NCBI GenBank assembly: GCA_015485695.1
Contig: WFTB01000012.1
Coordinates: 1-43,226 of the forward strand
Source: Patescibacteria group bacterium
GTDB lineage: Bacteria > Patescibacteriota > Patescibacteriia > WFTA01 > S139-112
Direction of reading: 5' to 3'
Length of the DNA stretch: 43,226 nucleotides
Shown here piece by piece: positions 8,416-16,440 of this stretch. The notes under the pieces were generated by a model. The model ran no database searches and had not been told where the DNA came from. It worked only from the letters and a program-made list of their open reading frames with translations. The stretch's first letter is position 1. Every line of letters starts with the position of its first letter. Made by a program: the position numbers and the translations under genes.

Positions 8416-9933
8416 ATGATTTCCAAAACATATTCAGCTGCTATAGTCGGGCTTGAATGCTCGCCGGTGGAGGTTGAGGCGGACATTTCGTCCTCTTTGT
8501 CCAGTTTTGTTATTGTCGGGCTTCCCGATAAAGCGGTTGACGAAGCGAAAGAGCGAGTTCGTTCCGCCATTAAGAATTCCGGTTTTCCTTTTCCTCGCAC
8601 CAAGGTCACCGTAAACCTGGCGCCTGCGGATATTCGAAAAATCGGTCCGTCATACGATTTGCCAATGGCGCTCGGGATTATGAGAGCGAATAAAACTCTA
8701 AAATGCGACCTGTCGGGCAAAATGTTCGTCGGAGAGCTTTCCCTTGACGGCAAATTGAGACATACGAGCGGAGTGCTTCCCGTCGCGATTTTCGCTCGAG
8801 ACAAGGGTTTTGAGTCATTGTTCGTTCCGGAGAGCAATGCGGAAGAAGCTTCGCTCGTTGAAGGAATTGACATAATACCGGTCAAGAGTCTTTCTCACGC
8901 CGTATCTCATCTTGATGGGTCGAATACCATTAAACCGTATACATCAAAAAGAGTATCCGAATTCGAACCTAAATTCGACGTTGATTTCGCTTATATAATC
9001 GGTCAAGAGACCGCAAAACACGCTCTTGAGGTCGCGGCCGCCGGAGCTCATAATATCCTTTTGTCGGGTCCTCCGGGAGCGGGGAAGACATTGCTCGCAA
9101 GAGCCGTGCCGTCAATATTGCCTGCAATGACTGATGATGAGATTCTTGAAGTTTCAAAAATATATTCAATTGCCGGAATGTTGCCACGAAATCGTCCTCT
9201 TGTTTCAGAGCGTCCGTTCAGGACACCGCACCACACATCGTCGGGAGTGGCTTTGGTCGGCGGTGGTACATATCCGAAGCCCGGAGAAATATCTTTGGCT
9301 CACAGAGGTGTTTTGTTTTTGGATGAATTTCCGGAGTTTCCTCGGTCGGTGCTTGAGAATCTAAGGCAACCGCTCGAAGACGGGCTTGTTACCGTTTCCC
9401 GGGCGCAAGGGACGGTTCAGTTTCCGGCCAGGTTTACGATGGTTGCGTCTCAAAACCCGTGTCCGTGCGGATATTACACCGACCCCAACAGAGAATGCAC
9501 GTGCAGTCCGGCTCAAGTGCAAAAATACGCTAGGAAAGTCTCCGGACCGTTGCTTGATAGAATAGATATTCAGATAAACGTTCCTCCGGTCGAAATAGAC
9601 GCTCTTGCAAGCGACCCTTGCGGCGAGTCTTCCGAAATCGTGCGCGCTCGAGTGGAAGAAGCGAGAGAACGTCAGAGATTGCGTTTTGAAGACGAGTCGT
9701 TCAGCACGAATGCTGAGATGAGAGCTCGCGATATACGCAAGTACTGCTCGCTTGATGCCGATACTATGGAATTATTGAAAAGAGCCATTGAAAAAATGCA
9801 TTTATCCGCGCGTTCGTTTCACCGAATATTGAAGCTCTCAAGAACAATAGCCGATCTTGACGGATCTGATAAAATCAAAGAGAGCCACATAATGTCAGGA
9901 ATAGGATACAGGCCAAGGCAAGTCGAATTGTGA
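8416..9933 (+). CDS. comM: YifB/ComM family Mg-chelatase-like AAA+ ATPase
   Basis: 505 residues, full length. The N-terminal YifB domain (about 1-180) contains the VGLPDKAVDEAKERVRSA pattern. The AAA+ core has Walker A GPPGAGKT at about 217-224, Walker B LFLDEF near 300, and the Cys-rich NPCPCGYYTD...CTCS segment near 350. The C-terminal Mg_chelatase domain carries SARSFHRILKLSRTIADL. ComM is a hexameric helicase that promotes branch migration during natural transformation. Its stop codon lies inside a perfect palindrome that may control the next operon. Confidence 0.95.
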   Translation: MISKTYSAAIVGLECSPVEVEADISSSLSSFVIVGLPDKAVDEAKERVRSAIKNSGFPFPRTKVTVNLAPADIRKIGPSYDLPMALGIMRANKTLKCDLSGKMFVGELSLDGKLRHTSGVLPVAIFARDKGFESLFVPESNAEEASLVEGIDIIPVKSLSHAVSHLDGSNTIKPYTSKRVSEFEPKFDVDFAYIIGQETAKHALEVAAAGAHNILLSGPPGAGKTLLARAVPSILPAMTDDEILEVSKIYSIAGMLPRNRPLVSERPFRTPHHTSSGVALVGGGTYPKPGEISLAHRGVLFLDEFPEFPRSVLENLRQPLEDGLVTVSRAQGTVQFPARFTMVASQNPCPCGYYTDPNRECTCSPAQVQKYARKVSGPLLDRIDIQINVPPVEIDALASDPCGESSEIVRARVEEARERQRLRFEDESFSTNAEMRARDIRKYCSLDADTMELLKRAIEKMHLSARSFHRILKLSRTIADLDGSDKIKESHIMSGIGYRPRQVEL

Positions 9934-9947
9934 CATATGTCACAATT
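9926..9947. promoter_or_regulatory. 22-bp perfect palindrome of the CRP type, upstream of doxX-ndh
   Basis: The core TGTGACATATGTCACA matches the CRP-family layout TGTGA-N6-TCACA, extended by AAT/ATT on both sides so that all 22 bases are symmetric. It overlaps the comM stop codon and lies about 28 bases before a plausible -10 (TATAGT at 9975). No T tract follows, which argues against a terminator. That a Crp/Fnr-like protein binds here is inference. Confidence 0.6.
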
Positions 9948-9974
9948 TGAGTTTATCTTTTGCTTTAAATATTG

Positions 9975-9980
9975 TATAGT
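9975..9980 (+). promoter_or_regulatory. -10 box of the doxX-ndh operon
   Basis: TATAGT directly preceded by TG, with a weak TTTATC 17 bases upstream. The palindrome at 9926-9947 would sit just upstream of, or at, the -35 region. Confidence 0.45.
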
Positions 9981-10008
9981 TATATTGTAATAATTAAATC
10001 AAACGTTT

Positions 10009-10491
10009 ATGTCGGGAACATTACTATGCGCGTCCGGAACATGTGATCACGGATGTTGCAAAAAACACTACGATTGGGGCCTTCTGGTCTTGCGTATCGG
10101 AATGGGAATCATATTCATATTCATGGGATACGGTAAACTTTTCGGTGATGCACCGGGCATCGAGGGATTTACGGGAATGCTTACGAACATAGGCATACCG
10201 GCTCCCGTGTTTTCAGCTTATCTTGTCGGGATAATTGAATTCTTTGGCGGTATCGCGATTATATTGGGTCTGTTTACGAGAGTGGTCGCTCCTTTGCTGG
10301 CGATAATAATGGTTGTGGCTTTTGTTACGGTCAAAAAGACTCTTCCGGGCGGAAATATAGATTTGGCTCTTTTCGCTATTTCCGTAGCTTTGACTCTTAC
10401 GGGCCCCGGAGCGTATTCATTGCTTAGAAAAAATTCTAACGATAACGCTTCCGCCAACGCGCAATCCGACTCTTCAGAATCGGTTCAATAG
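10009..10491 (+). CDS. DoxX family membrane protein
   Basis: 160 residues with four membrane helices and the DoxX pattern: LRIGMGIIFIFMGYGKLFG (helix 1), SAYLVGIIEFFGGIAIILGLFTR (helix 2), then AIIMVVAFVTVK and a last hydrophobic stretch. The N-terminus is unusual: a Cys-rich cap (residues 7-18, with Cys, Cys, CC and nearby His), which could bind metal or form disulfides. DoxX relatives take part in quinone-linked or thiol redox reactions. The next gene is a type II NADH dehydrogenase, which supports a redox role. Confidence 0.88.
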   Translation: MSGTLLCASGTCDHGCCKKHYDWGLLVLRIGMGIIFIFMGYGKLFGDAPGIEGFTGMLTNIGIPAPVFSAYLVGIIEFFGGIAIILGLFTRVVAPLLAIIMVVAFVTVKKTLPGGNIDLALFAISVALTLTGPGAYSLLRKNSNDNASANAQSDSSESVQ

Positions 10492-10578
10492 CATAATGCG
10501 CATCGCGCATGATTAACGCCTCTCTTTCACTCAAGTCCGAATTGTCCGGGCATGTGTGCCGGAGAGGTGTTTTGAAGT

Positions 10579-11871
10579 ATGGAAAGAACAAAGCACATAG
10601 TTATTTTGGGGGCCGGGTTCGCGGGTTTGTATTCGTATTTGGAATTGCACGCGATTTTTCACAAAAGTCGAAAAGTGAACATAACATTGGTGAATAAAAA
10701 CGATTACTTCTTATTCGCTCCCATGATTCACGAGGTTGCGACCGGGAATTTGGCTCCATCAAGCATAATACAATCCATACGGACAATACCTCAATGTTGT
10801 CTGAACGAATTTATTCAAGGTGAAGTTGTGAAGGTCGATCTCGATAATCGTTCGGTCGGAATAAGGCGACTAAAGGATTCGTTGTCTTCGACATGTGACG
10901 CGAAGGACGAGTGTGTTGTAAATTATGATTATTTGATAATGGGACTTGGGTCTCAAGCTCACTGTTTTGGTGTTCCCGGGGCGCGTGAATTCGGTCTTAC
11001 ATTAAAGACTTTGCGTGACGCCAAACTCATAAAAAACAGGATTATACAAAATTTTGAGCGAGCTCAACACGAAACAGGCGAATCCAGGGAATCTTCTCTT
11101 ACGTTTGTCATTGTGGGTGGAGGTCCCACGGGCGTCGAACTTGCGGGAGAGATTTCGGATTTGATAAATAATGAATTGGCAAAAGCCTTTCCGGATATCG
11201 CTCATTTCGCGAAAGTCATAATTATACATGGCAAAGACGCTCTCGTTGAACAAGTCGATTCGTGGTTTGCGAATAAGGCAAAAGAAATATTAAACAAAAA
11301 AAATGTCACAATAAGATATTCCGCCAGAGTTACGAGAGTGGACGAGGGGGGTGTGTATATCGGTGACGAATTCATTCCGACTCGCGCTCCCATATGGACT
11401 GCGGGTGTTAAGGCTTGTGACATTGATATCGTTTCGGGTGGACTTAAGGTCGAAACCGAACCGATTACCGGTCGAATCAAAGTGAATTCGTATTTGCAAA
11501 TCCCAGGCCATGAAGAGTGTTTTGTGATAGGCGATCAAGCGTGTGTGGTCGACAAAGAGAGCGGTCAACCATATCCAATGCGCGCTCAGTTCGCTGTTCG
11601 CGAAGGGAAAGTTGTCGCTCGCAACATATCCTCCTTAATCGCAAAAAAGCCTCTAAGAGAATTTGAATGGCGCGACAAAGGATTTATCGTATCGCTTGGC
11701 AAGGGAGGCGCTCTTGCGGATTCATTCGGTGTTAAGTTTTCCGGACCGTTTGCCTGGTGGTTGTACAGAACGGTATATTTGTTCAAGCTCATTGGTGTTC
11801 GCATGAAACTTCGCACGGCTCTCGAGTGGACTATAAACCTGTTTACTCCCAGGGACATCTCCAAACTGTAA
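10579..11871 (+). CDS. ndh: Type II NADH dehydrogenase (NDH-2), FAD flavoprotein
   Basis: 430-residue two-dinucleotide-binding flavoprotein. The FAD Rossmann motif is ILGAGFAGLYSYLEL (residues 8-22), the NAD(P)H motif is FVIVGGGPTGVELAGEISDL (about 175-194), and the second FAD contact is FVIGDQACV (near 315). The C-terminal part has aromatic and basic residues (WWLYRTVYLFKLIGVRMKLR), as expected for membrane attachment. NDH-2 oxidises NADH and reduces quinone without pumping protons. Its start is 87 bases after doxX, which fits one operon. No other respiratory gene is seen. Confidence 0.92.
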   Translation: MERTKHIVILGAGFAGLYSYLELHAIFHKSRKVNITLVNKNDYFLFAPMIHEVATGNLAPSSIIQSIRTIPQCCLNEFIQGEVVKVDLDNRSVGIRRLKDSLSSTCDAKDECVVNYDYLIMGLGSQAHCFGVPGAREFGLTLKTLRDAKLIKNRIIQNFERAQHETGESRESSLTFVIVGGGPTGVELAGEISDLINNELAKAFPDIAHFAKVIIIHGKDALVEQVDSWFANKAKEILNKKNVTIRYSARVTRVDEGGVYIGDEFIPTRAPIWTAGVKACDIDIVSGGLKVETEPITGRIKVNSYLQIPGHEECFVIGDQACVVDKESGQPYPMRAQFAVREGKVVARNISSLIAKKPLREFEWRDKGFIVSLGKGGALADSFGVKFSGPFAWWLYRTVYLFKLIGVRMKLRTALEWTINLFTPRDISKL

Positions 11872-11881
11872 ATGTCAAATA

Positions 11882-11910
11882 TTGACCAAACCGGAAAAAA
11901 CATGTATAAC
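11882..11910 (+). promoter_or_regulatory. Promoter of the tRNA(CAU) gene
   Basis: TTGACC and TATAAC are separated by 17 bases, with TG directly before the -10. The predicted start is about 70 bases before the tRNA. Confidence 0.75.
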
Positions 11911-11986
11911 ACTATGGATAATGGATGTTTTCAAGCAACGGCGCGCCAATTTCTTGGCAACCGAGCGGGGAAAGGATAAATTTCAA

Positions 11987-12059
11987 GGCTGGGTAGCTCA
12001 GTGGTTAGAGCGATGCCTTCATAAGGCAGAGGTCGGGAGTTCAACTCTCCCCCCAGCTA
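11987..12059 (+). tRNA. tRNA with CAU anticodon (Met or Ile2)
   Basis: Cloverleaf folded by eye: acceptor 11987-11993 with 12052-12058 (first pair G-U), D stem GCTC/GAGC, anticodon loop TTCATAA with CAT at 12020-12022, T stem GGGAG/CTCCC with loop TTCAACT. CCA is not encoded. It lacks the three consecutive G-C pairs expected at the base of the anticodon stem of an initiator tRNA, so elongator Met or lysidine-modified Ile2 is likelier. Confidence 0.93.
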
Positions 12060-12074
12060 CAAGACCAGACAACG

Positions 12075-12100
12075 AAAATCGGGACATGCTCCCGATTTTT
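12075..12100 (+). terminator. Terminator after tRNA(CAU)
   Basis: The stem AAAATCGGGA / TCCCGATTTT (12075-12084 with 12090-12099) has a five-base loop and a T-rich tail. Confidence 0.88.
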
Positions 12101-12116
12101 GTTTGCTCATTGTTTG

Positions 12117-12125
12117 TGATATACT
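12117..12125 (+). promoter_or_regulatory. Extended -10 promoter of the transketolase genes
   Basis: TGATATACT, identical to the box at 6888-6896; no clear -35. The ATG follows 28 bases later. Confidence 0.55.
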
Positions 12126-12152
12126 GAACACATGGTTGGATAATTTCACATC

Positions 12153-13016
12153 ATGGCTCGTCAACAAAAAAAATACACGGAGAAACAATTGATAAAAATC
12201 GCAAACGATATACGCAAAGATGTCATTAAGATGCTTGTAAAGGCCGGCTCCGGACATTCGGCGGGTTCGCTTGGCATGGCGGATGTTTTTGCGACGCTTT
12301 ATTTTTCGGTTCTGAATCACGATCCGAAAAATCCGGAATGGAAGGACAGAGACAGGTTCGTATTGTCCGCCGGGCATATAAATCCGGTTTGGTATGCCAC
12401 TTTGGCAAAATCCGGATATTTCCCAAGAAAAGAGCTTTGGTCGTTGAGGAAATTCGGCTCATTGCTACAGGGTCACCCGCACAATGAATCCACCCCGGGC
12501 GTTGACACCTCGTCAGGACCGCTCGGTCACGGATTCGCGCAAGCCGCGGGAATGGCTTACGCGGGAATAATGGACAACAAAAAATGGAGGGTGTATTCGG
12601 TAATGGGAGACGGAGAGTTGAACGAAGGAAATATATGGGAAACGGCGATGTTTGCGGGTAAAAACAAACTTCGAAATCTTACCGGCATTATTGATCGCAA
12701 TAACATTCAGATAGACGGGTTCACAGAAGACGTGATGCCTCTTGAATCGTTGAAAGGCAAATTTGAATCGTTCAATTGGCACGTCCTGGATGTTGACGGG
12801 CACAATATCGAAGCGATAATAGACGCCTGCAATCAAGCCAAGGCCGTGTTCGAAAAGCCGACAATGATTATCGCTCATACTATTCCGGGAAAGGGTGTCC
12901 ACTTTATGGAACGTGATTTCAAATGGCACGGTATCCCGCCGAATCCGGAAGAAGCAGAGCATGCACTTCGTCATCTTAGAAGTCTTGGCGGAAAAATTGA
13001 GTGTGGAGACCATTGA
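12153..13016 (+). CDS. Transketolase, N-terminal (TPP-binding) subunit
   Basis: 287 residues, the length of the separate N-terminal transketolase subunit. HSAGSLGMADVFATLYF and TSSGPLGHGFAQAAGMAY are classic transketolase segments. The thiamine-diphosphate/Mg motif runs from GDGELNEGNIWE (about 151-162) to NNIQIDG. With the C-terminal subunit encoded next, it moves two-carbon units between sugar phosphates in the non-oxidative pentose phosphate pathway. The neighbouring aldolase and PfkB kinase point to a central-carbon cluster. Confidence 0.95.
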   Translation: MARQQKKYTEKQLIKIANDIRKDVIKMLVKAGSGHSAGSLGMADVFATLYFSVLNHDPKNPEWKDRDRFVLSAGHINPVWYATLAKSGYFPRKELWSLRKFGSLLQGHPHNESTPGVDTSSGPLGHGFAQAAGMAYAGIMDNKKWRVYSVMGDGELNEGNIWETAMFAGKNKLRNLTGIIDRNNIQIDGFTEDVMPLESLKGKFESFNWHVLDVDGHNIEAIIDACNQAKAVFEKPTMIIAHTIPGKGVHFMERDFKWHGIPPNPEEAEHALRHLRSLGGKIECGDH

Positions 13017-13094
13017 AACATTAAAACGGCGCAACACGAGAGCATAAGAGCAATTCGTTTCCGATCTTCAGCGCTTCCATGACTACATTAAATT

Positions 13095-14087
13095 ATGTTG
13101 AACAAAAAATTCAATCTGTCCAAAGAAATATTCCGAAAGAACATTAAACGTGTTCCGATTCGAGTCGGTTACGGAGAGGGGCTTTTAGAGGCCGGAAAAA
13201 AAGACAAAAACATTGTCGCTCTTTGTTGCGACCTTACGGAATCCACAAAAACAAGTTTTTTCAAGAATACGTTCCCCGATAGGTTTGTCGAGGTTGGGGT
13301 AGCGGAGCAAAATATGGCGGGTCTTGCCGCGGGAATGGCTTTGGGAGCGGGAAAAATACCGTTTATATCTTCATATGCCGTGTTTTCGCCCGGACTTAAC
13401 TGGTCTCAGATTAGAGTTAGTATTTGTTATTCGAATGCGAATGTTAAGATAATAGGCGCGCATGCCGGAATATCCGTAGGTCCCGACGGAGCCACTCATC
13501 AAGCCCTTGAAGATTTGGCGATTACCAGAGTTTTACCAAGAATGGTGGTTGTGGTTCCGTGCGACAGTATAGAGGCCAGAAAGGCCACAATGGCGGTTGC
13601 CAAACATAAAGGACCTTGTTATGTGCGTTTGGCGAGAGAAGCGACGCCGGTCATAACGAGCGAGAAAACACCGTTCAAAATCGGCAAGGCTCATGTTTAT
13701 CGCGAAGGGAAGGACATTACCGTGATTGCGTGCGGTCCTTTGGTTTATGAGGCGCTCGTCGCGTCCGAAAAAATAAAGAAAAACATCAGTTGCGAAGTTA
13801 TAAATTGTTCGACGATAAAACCTTTGGACAAAAAAACGATATTGAAATCCGTCAAAAAAACGGGACGAGTGGTGACGGTCGAGGAGCACCAAATCACGGG
13901 TGGTTTGTTCGGAGCGGTTGCGGAAATGCTAGCATCTGAATATCCGGTTCCCGTCACAGGAGTCGGAATGCCCGATTGTTTCGGAGAATCCGGACGACCG
14001 GAAGAGCTTCTGGAAAAATGGGGAATGAACTGCAAAGGAATTATAAAGACAATCGAAAAAGCGATGAATTTCAAAACGCGAGATTGA
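13095..14087 (+). CDS. Transketolase, C-terminal subunit
   Basis: 330 residues, matching the separate C-terminal subunit (pyrimidine-binding plus C-terminal domains). Recognisable parts are ALCCDLTESTKTSFF, the catalytic Glu in FVEVGVAEQNMAGLAAGMA (about 60-78), the GPDGATHQALEDLAI segment, and the C-terminal VTVEEHQITGGLFGAVAEML. It forms the active transketolase with the upstream subunit. A 78-base gap separates them, so they are probably co-transcribed. Confidence 0.95.
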   Translation: MLNKKFNLSKEIFRKNIKRVPIRVGYGEGLLEAGKKDKNIVALCCDLTESTKTSFFKNTFPDRFVEVGVAEQNMAGLAAGMALGAGKIPFISSYAVFSPGLNWSQIRVSICYSNANVKIIGAHAGISVGPDGATHQALEDLAITRVLPRMVVVVPCDSIEARKATMAVAKHKGPCYVRLAREATPVITSEKTPFKIGKAHVYREGKDITVIACGPLVYEALVASEKIKKNISCEVINCSTIKPLDKKTILKSVKKTGRVVTVEEHQITGGLFGAVAEMLASEYPVPVTGVGMPDCFGESGRPEELLEKWGMNCKGIIKTIEKAMNFKTRD

Positions 14088-14127
14088 ATTTTCGATTAAA
14101 TCTTAAATAAAAGTGGTATTTATTGTA

Positions 14128-14133
14128 TATAAT
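14128..14133 (+). promoter_or_regulatory. -10 box before the PfkB kinase gene
   Basis: TATAAT 26 bases before the ATG at 14159; the -35 is weak. It may give the kinase and aldolase an internal promoter. Confidence 0.4.
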
Positions 14134-14158
14134 TAAGAGAACGTTCGAATATAATTTT

Positions 14159-15136
14159 ATGTCAAAAAGATTTGATGTCATATCCATAGGAGACTCGACT
14201 CATGATACATTTGTCGAAATAAGCGAAGCGGTTATCAGAAACAATAAGGGATTAAAAGGAGCGGAAATATGTTTTTCATGGGCTGATAAAATACCGGTAG
14301 ATAGAGTTACGCAAGTGCCAGGAGTAGGGAATTCCGCAAACGCCGCGGTTGGCGCGTCTCGCCAGGGCCTTAAAACCGCGATACGCACACATGTCGGCGA
14401 CGATATAGTGGCTTTGAGCATAAAAGAAAATTTCAAGAAAGAAGGCGTGGATATAAGCATGATAAAAGAGTACAATCGCCGTCCTTCGAATTATTCCGTC
14501 GTTATAAACCACGGAGCGGAGAGAACAATTCTTGTTCACCATGAGTTTTGGAAATATAATTTGCCGAGGGACCTTGACGCTAGATGGTTTTATTATTCGT
14601 CGCTTGGACCTAGTCACGAAAAATTGCACATGCAAATAGCAAGATACGCCAAAAAAGGGATAAAAGTGGCGTTTCAGCCGGGAACGTATCAGCTCCGCGA
14701 AAGCATAAAAACGCTAAAACCGGTTCTCGAATCTTCCGAAGTTATACTCTTGAACGTTGAAGAAGCCCAACAATTAACGGGCGTAAAACAAAGAAATCCG
14801 AAAAAGATTATGCGAGCGCTAAACAATCTCGGACCGAAAACCGTTGTCATGACCGATGGTCCGGACGGAGCATACGCTTATGACGGTGAAACGAATTATT
14901 TCGTCAAAGCGTATCCTCCGGAAGCGAAAGAGAGAACGGGAGCTGGAGACGGATTTTCCATAGGATTCGTGGGAGCTATCATTAAGGGAAAGGTCATAAA
15001 CGAAGCGTTGCTTTGGGGTAATGCCAACGCGACATCTGTTGTGCAACACATCGGAGCGCAAAAGGGGCTTCTATCAGAATTCGGAATCAAGAAAATGATA
15101 AGGAAATATAAAAACATAAAACCCGAGGTAATATAA
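14159..15136 (+). CDS. PfkB family carbohydrate kinase
   Basis: 325 residues counted from MSKRFDVISIGD at 14159; an upstream in-frame start at 14123 would add 12 residues that look non-coding. The fold markers are the N-terminal GVGNSANAAVGASRQGLKT (substrate Gly-Gly-like region), VVMTDGPDGAYAY, and the C-terminal ATP/anion-hole motif ERTGAGDGFSIGFVGAI with the catalytic Asp. PfkB enzymes phosphorylate sugars or nucleosides, and sequence does not fix the substrate. The position between transketolase and fructose-bisphosphate aldolase suggests a sugar phosphate such as fructose-6-phosphate; that is inference. Confidence 0.85.
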   Translation: MSKRFDVISIGDSTHDTFVEISEAVIRNNKGLKGAEICFSWADKIPVDRVTQVPGVGNSANAAVGASRQGLKTAIRTHVGDDIVALSIKENFKKEGVDISMIKEYNRRPSNYSVVINHGAERTILVHHEFWKYNLPRDLDARWFYYSSLGPSHEKLHMQIARYAKKGIKVAFQPGTYQLRESIKTLKPVLESSEVILLNVEEAQQLTGVKQRNPKKIMRALNNLGPKTVVMTDGPDGAYAYDGETNYFVKAYPPEAKERTGAGDGFSIGFVGAIIKGKVINEALLWGNANATSVVQHIGAQKGLLSEFGIKKMIRKYKNIKPEVI

Positions 15137-15230
15137 TTTATAAATTTCAATTTACGATTTTCATCGAACAAACGATAATCAAAATCTTTAAAAGATTACG
15201 CCGTTTCACGGTGATTATTCCATTAAATGT

Positions 15231-16160
15231 ATGCTGATAAGCCCCAAGTCAATGCTAGAAAAAGCCAATAAAGAAGGCTATGCCGTTCCGGCGTTTAATA
15301 TAAACAACCTTGAAATTTTGCAAGCGGTAATCGAAGCCGCGTTGGAGGAAAATTCACCCGTTATAATCCAAACATCCGAAGGCGCCATTGAATACGCGGG
15401 CATGGAATACTTGGGCGCGATAGTTCGCGTGGCGGGTGAGTTGAATGATATTCCGATTGCTTTACACCTTGATCATGGAAGGGATTATAACCTTGTGAAA
15501 AAAGCCATTGATTCCGGTTTTTATACTTCCGTTATGTTCGACGGCTCATCTCTTCCGTTTGAAGATAATGTCCTAAAAACAAAAGACGTGGTTGTAATGG
15601 CGCGCAAAAAAAGACCGGCAATACAGGTTGAGGCCGAGCTTGGGGCTATACCCGGAAAAGAGGATTTGATACACGTTTCACGGAGAGACGCTTTTTACAC
15701 GAATCCGGAACAAGCGGAAGAATTTGTCGAAAAAACAGGATGTGATTCATTGGCGATATCCATAGGAACCGCGCACGGTGCGTTCAAATTCACGGATGAT
15801 CCGAGCCTTGATTTTGAAAGACTCAAAGAAATAAAAAAGCGAGTAAAAGTTCCGCTCGTCCTTCACGGGGCGTCGGAAGTCAATCAAGAAATCGTAAAGA
15901 TTGCCAACTCTTTCGGAGCCAAACTGGGCGGTGTCAAAGGGGTTTCCAACAGGCTCTTGTCACATGCGGTCAAACTTGGCATAAACAAGGTAAACATAGA
16001 CACTGATTTGAGAATAGCTTTTGACGCTGGCGTGCGCAAATTCCTAAAAACTTATCCGAAAGTGTTCGACCCCCGCAAGATTCTCGGTCCGGCGAAAGAT
16101 TTGATAAGACAAGAGGCGAGAGACAAGATGCGACTTCTCGGCTCGTCCGGAAAGGCTTGA
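15231..16160 (+). CDS. fba: Class II fructose-bisphosphate aldolase
   Basis: 309-residue zinc aldolase. Metal and substrate positions visible are ALHLDHG (about 82-88), VEAELGAIPGKED (about 135-147), SIGTAHGAFKF (about 182-192), LHGASEV (about 215-221) and NIDTDLRIAF (about 257-266). These are the histidines, Glu and the phosphate-binding segment of the family. It cleaves fructose-1,6-bisphosphate to triose phosphates, or acts on the closely related tagatose isomer. The start ATG is at 15231, 94 bases after the kinase gene. Confidence 0.93.
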   Translation: MLISPKSMLEKANKEGYAVPAFNINNLEILQAVIEAALEENSPVIIQTSEGAIEYAGMEYLGAIVRVAGELNDIPIALHLDHGRDYNLVKKAIDSGFYTSVMFDGSSLPFEDNVLKTKDVVVMARKKRPAIQVEAELGAIPGKEDLIHVSRRDAFYTNPEQAEEFVEKTGCDSLAISIGTAHGAFKFTDDPSLDFERLKEIKKRVKVPLVLHGASEVNQEIVKIANSFGAKLGGVKGVSNRLLSHAVKLGINKVNIDTDLRIAFDAGVRKFLKTYPKVFDPRKILGPAKDLIRQEARDKMRLLGSSGKA

Positions 16161-16238
16161 CCTTTTCGATTGATGTTAGTATTCTTGGGTTGGTGGTTTG
16201 AAAATTTTTTATTCTAGGCGGTTTTTTCCGTTCATGCG

Positions 16239-16390
16239 TCGAGGGGATTGGCTCCCTTGATTGGGTTTAAAATCGCAATAATTAAGGTGCTCCGACGAAA
16301 TGTCGGAGAAACTAGATGGAACCGCGGGTATTCAAAGCTCGTTCTAGTAAGTCAATTATGTTAATATTGGTTTACCGGAACGAGTTTTTT
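16239..16390 (+). promoter_or_regulatory. Glycine T-box riboswitch controlling glyS
   Basis: Parts seen, in order: hairpin 16239-16260 with GGC in its loop; stem-III-like hairpin CTCCGAC/GTCGGAG (16290-16308); antiterminator, with helix ACTAGA (16311-16316)/TCTAGT (16343-16348), the exact T-box bulge TGGAACC (16317-16323), then helix 16324-16329 with 16337-16342. The competing terminator pairs 16338-16351 with 16371-16384 and ends in TTTTTT at 16385-16390. In T-boxes the bulge base-pairs with the tRNA 3' end; TGGA fits 5'-UCCA, i.e. discriminator U as in bacterial tRNA-Gly, matching the downstream gene. A canonical long stem I is not resolved. Confidence 0.9.
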
Positions 16391-16440
16391 AATTTCATAT
16401 GGCTCGTACGTATTACGTGTCACTTATTACTTCAGTTACT

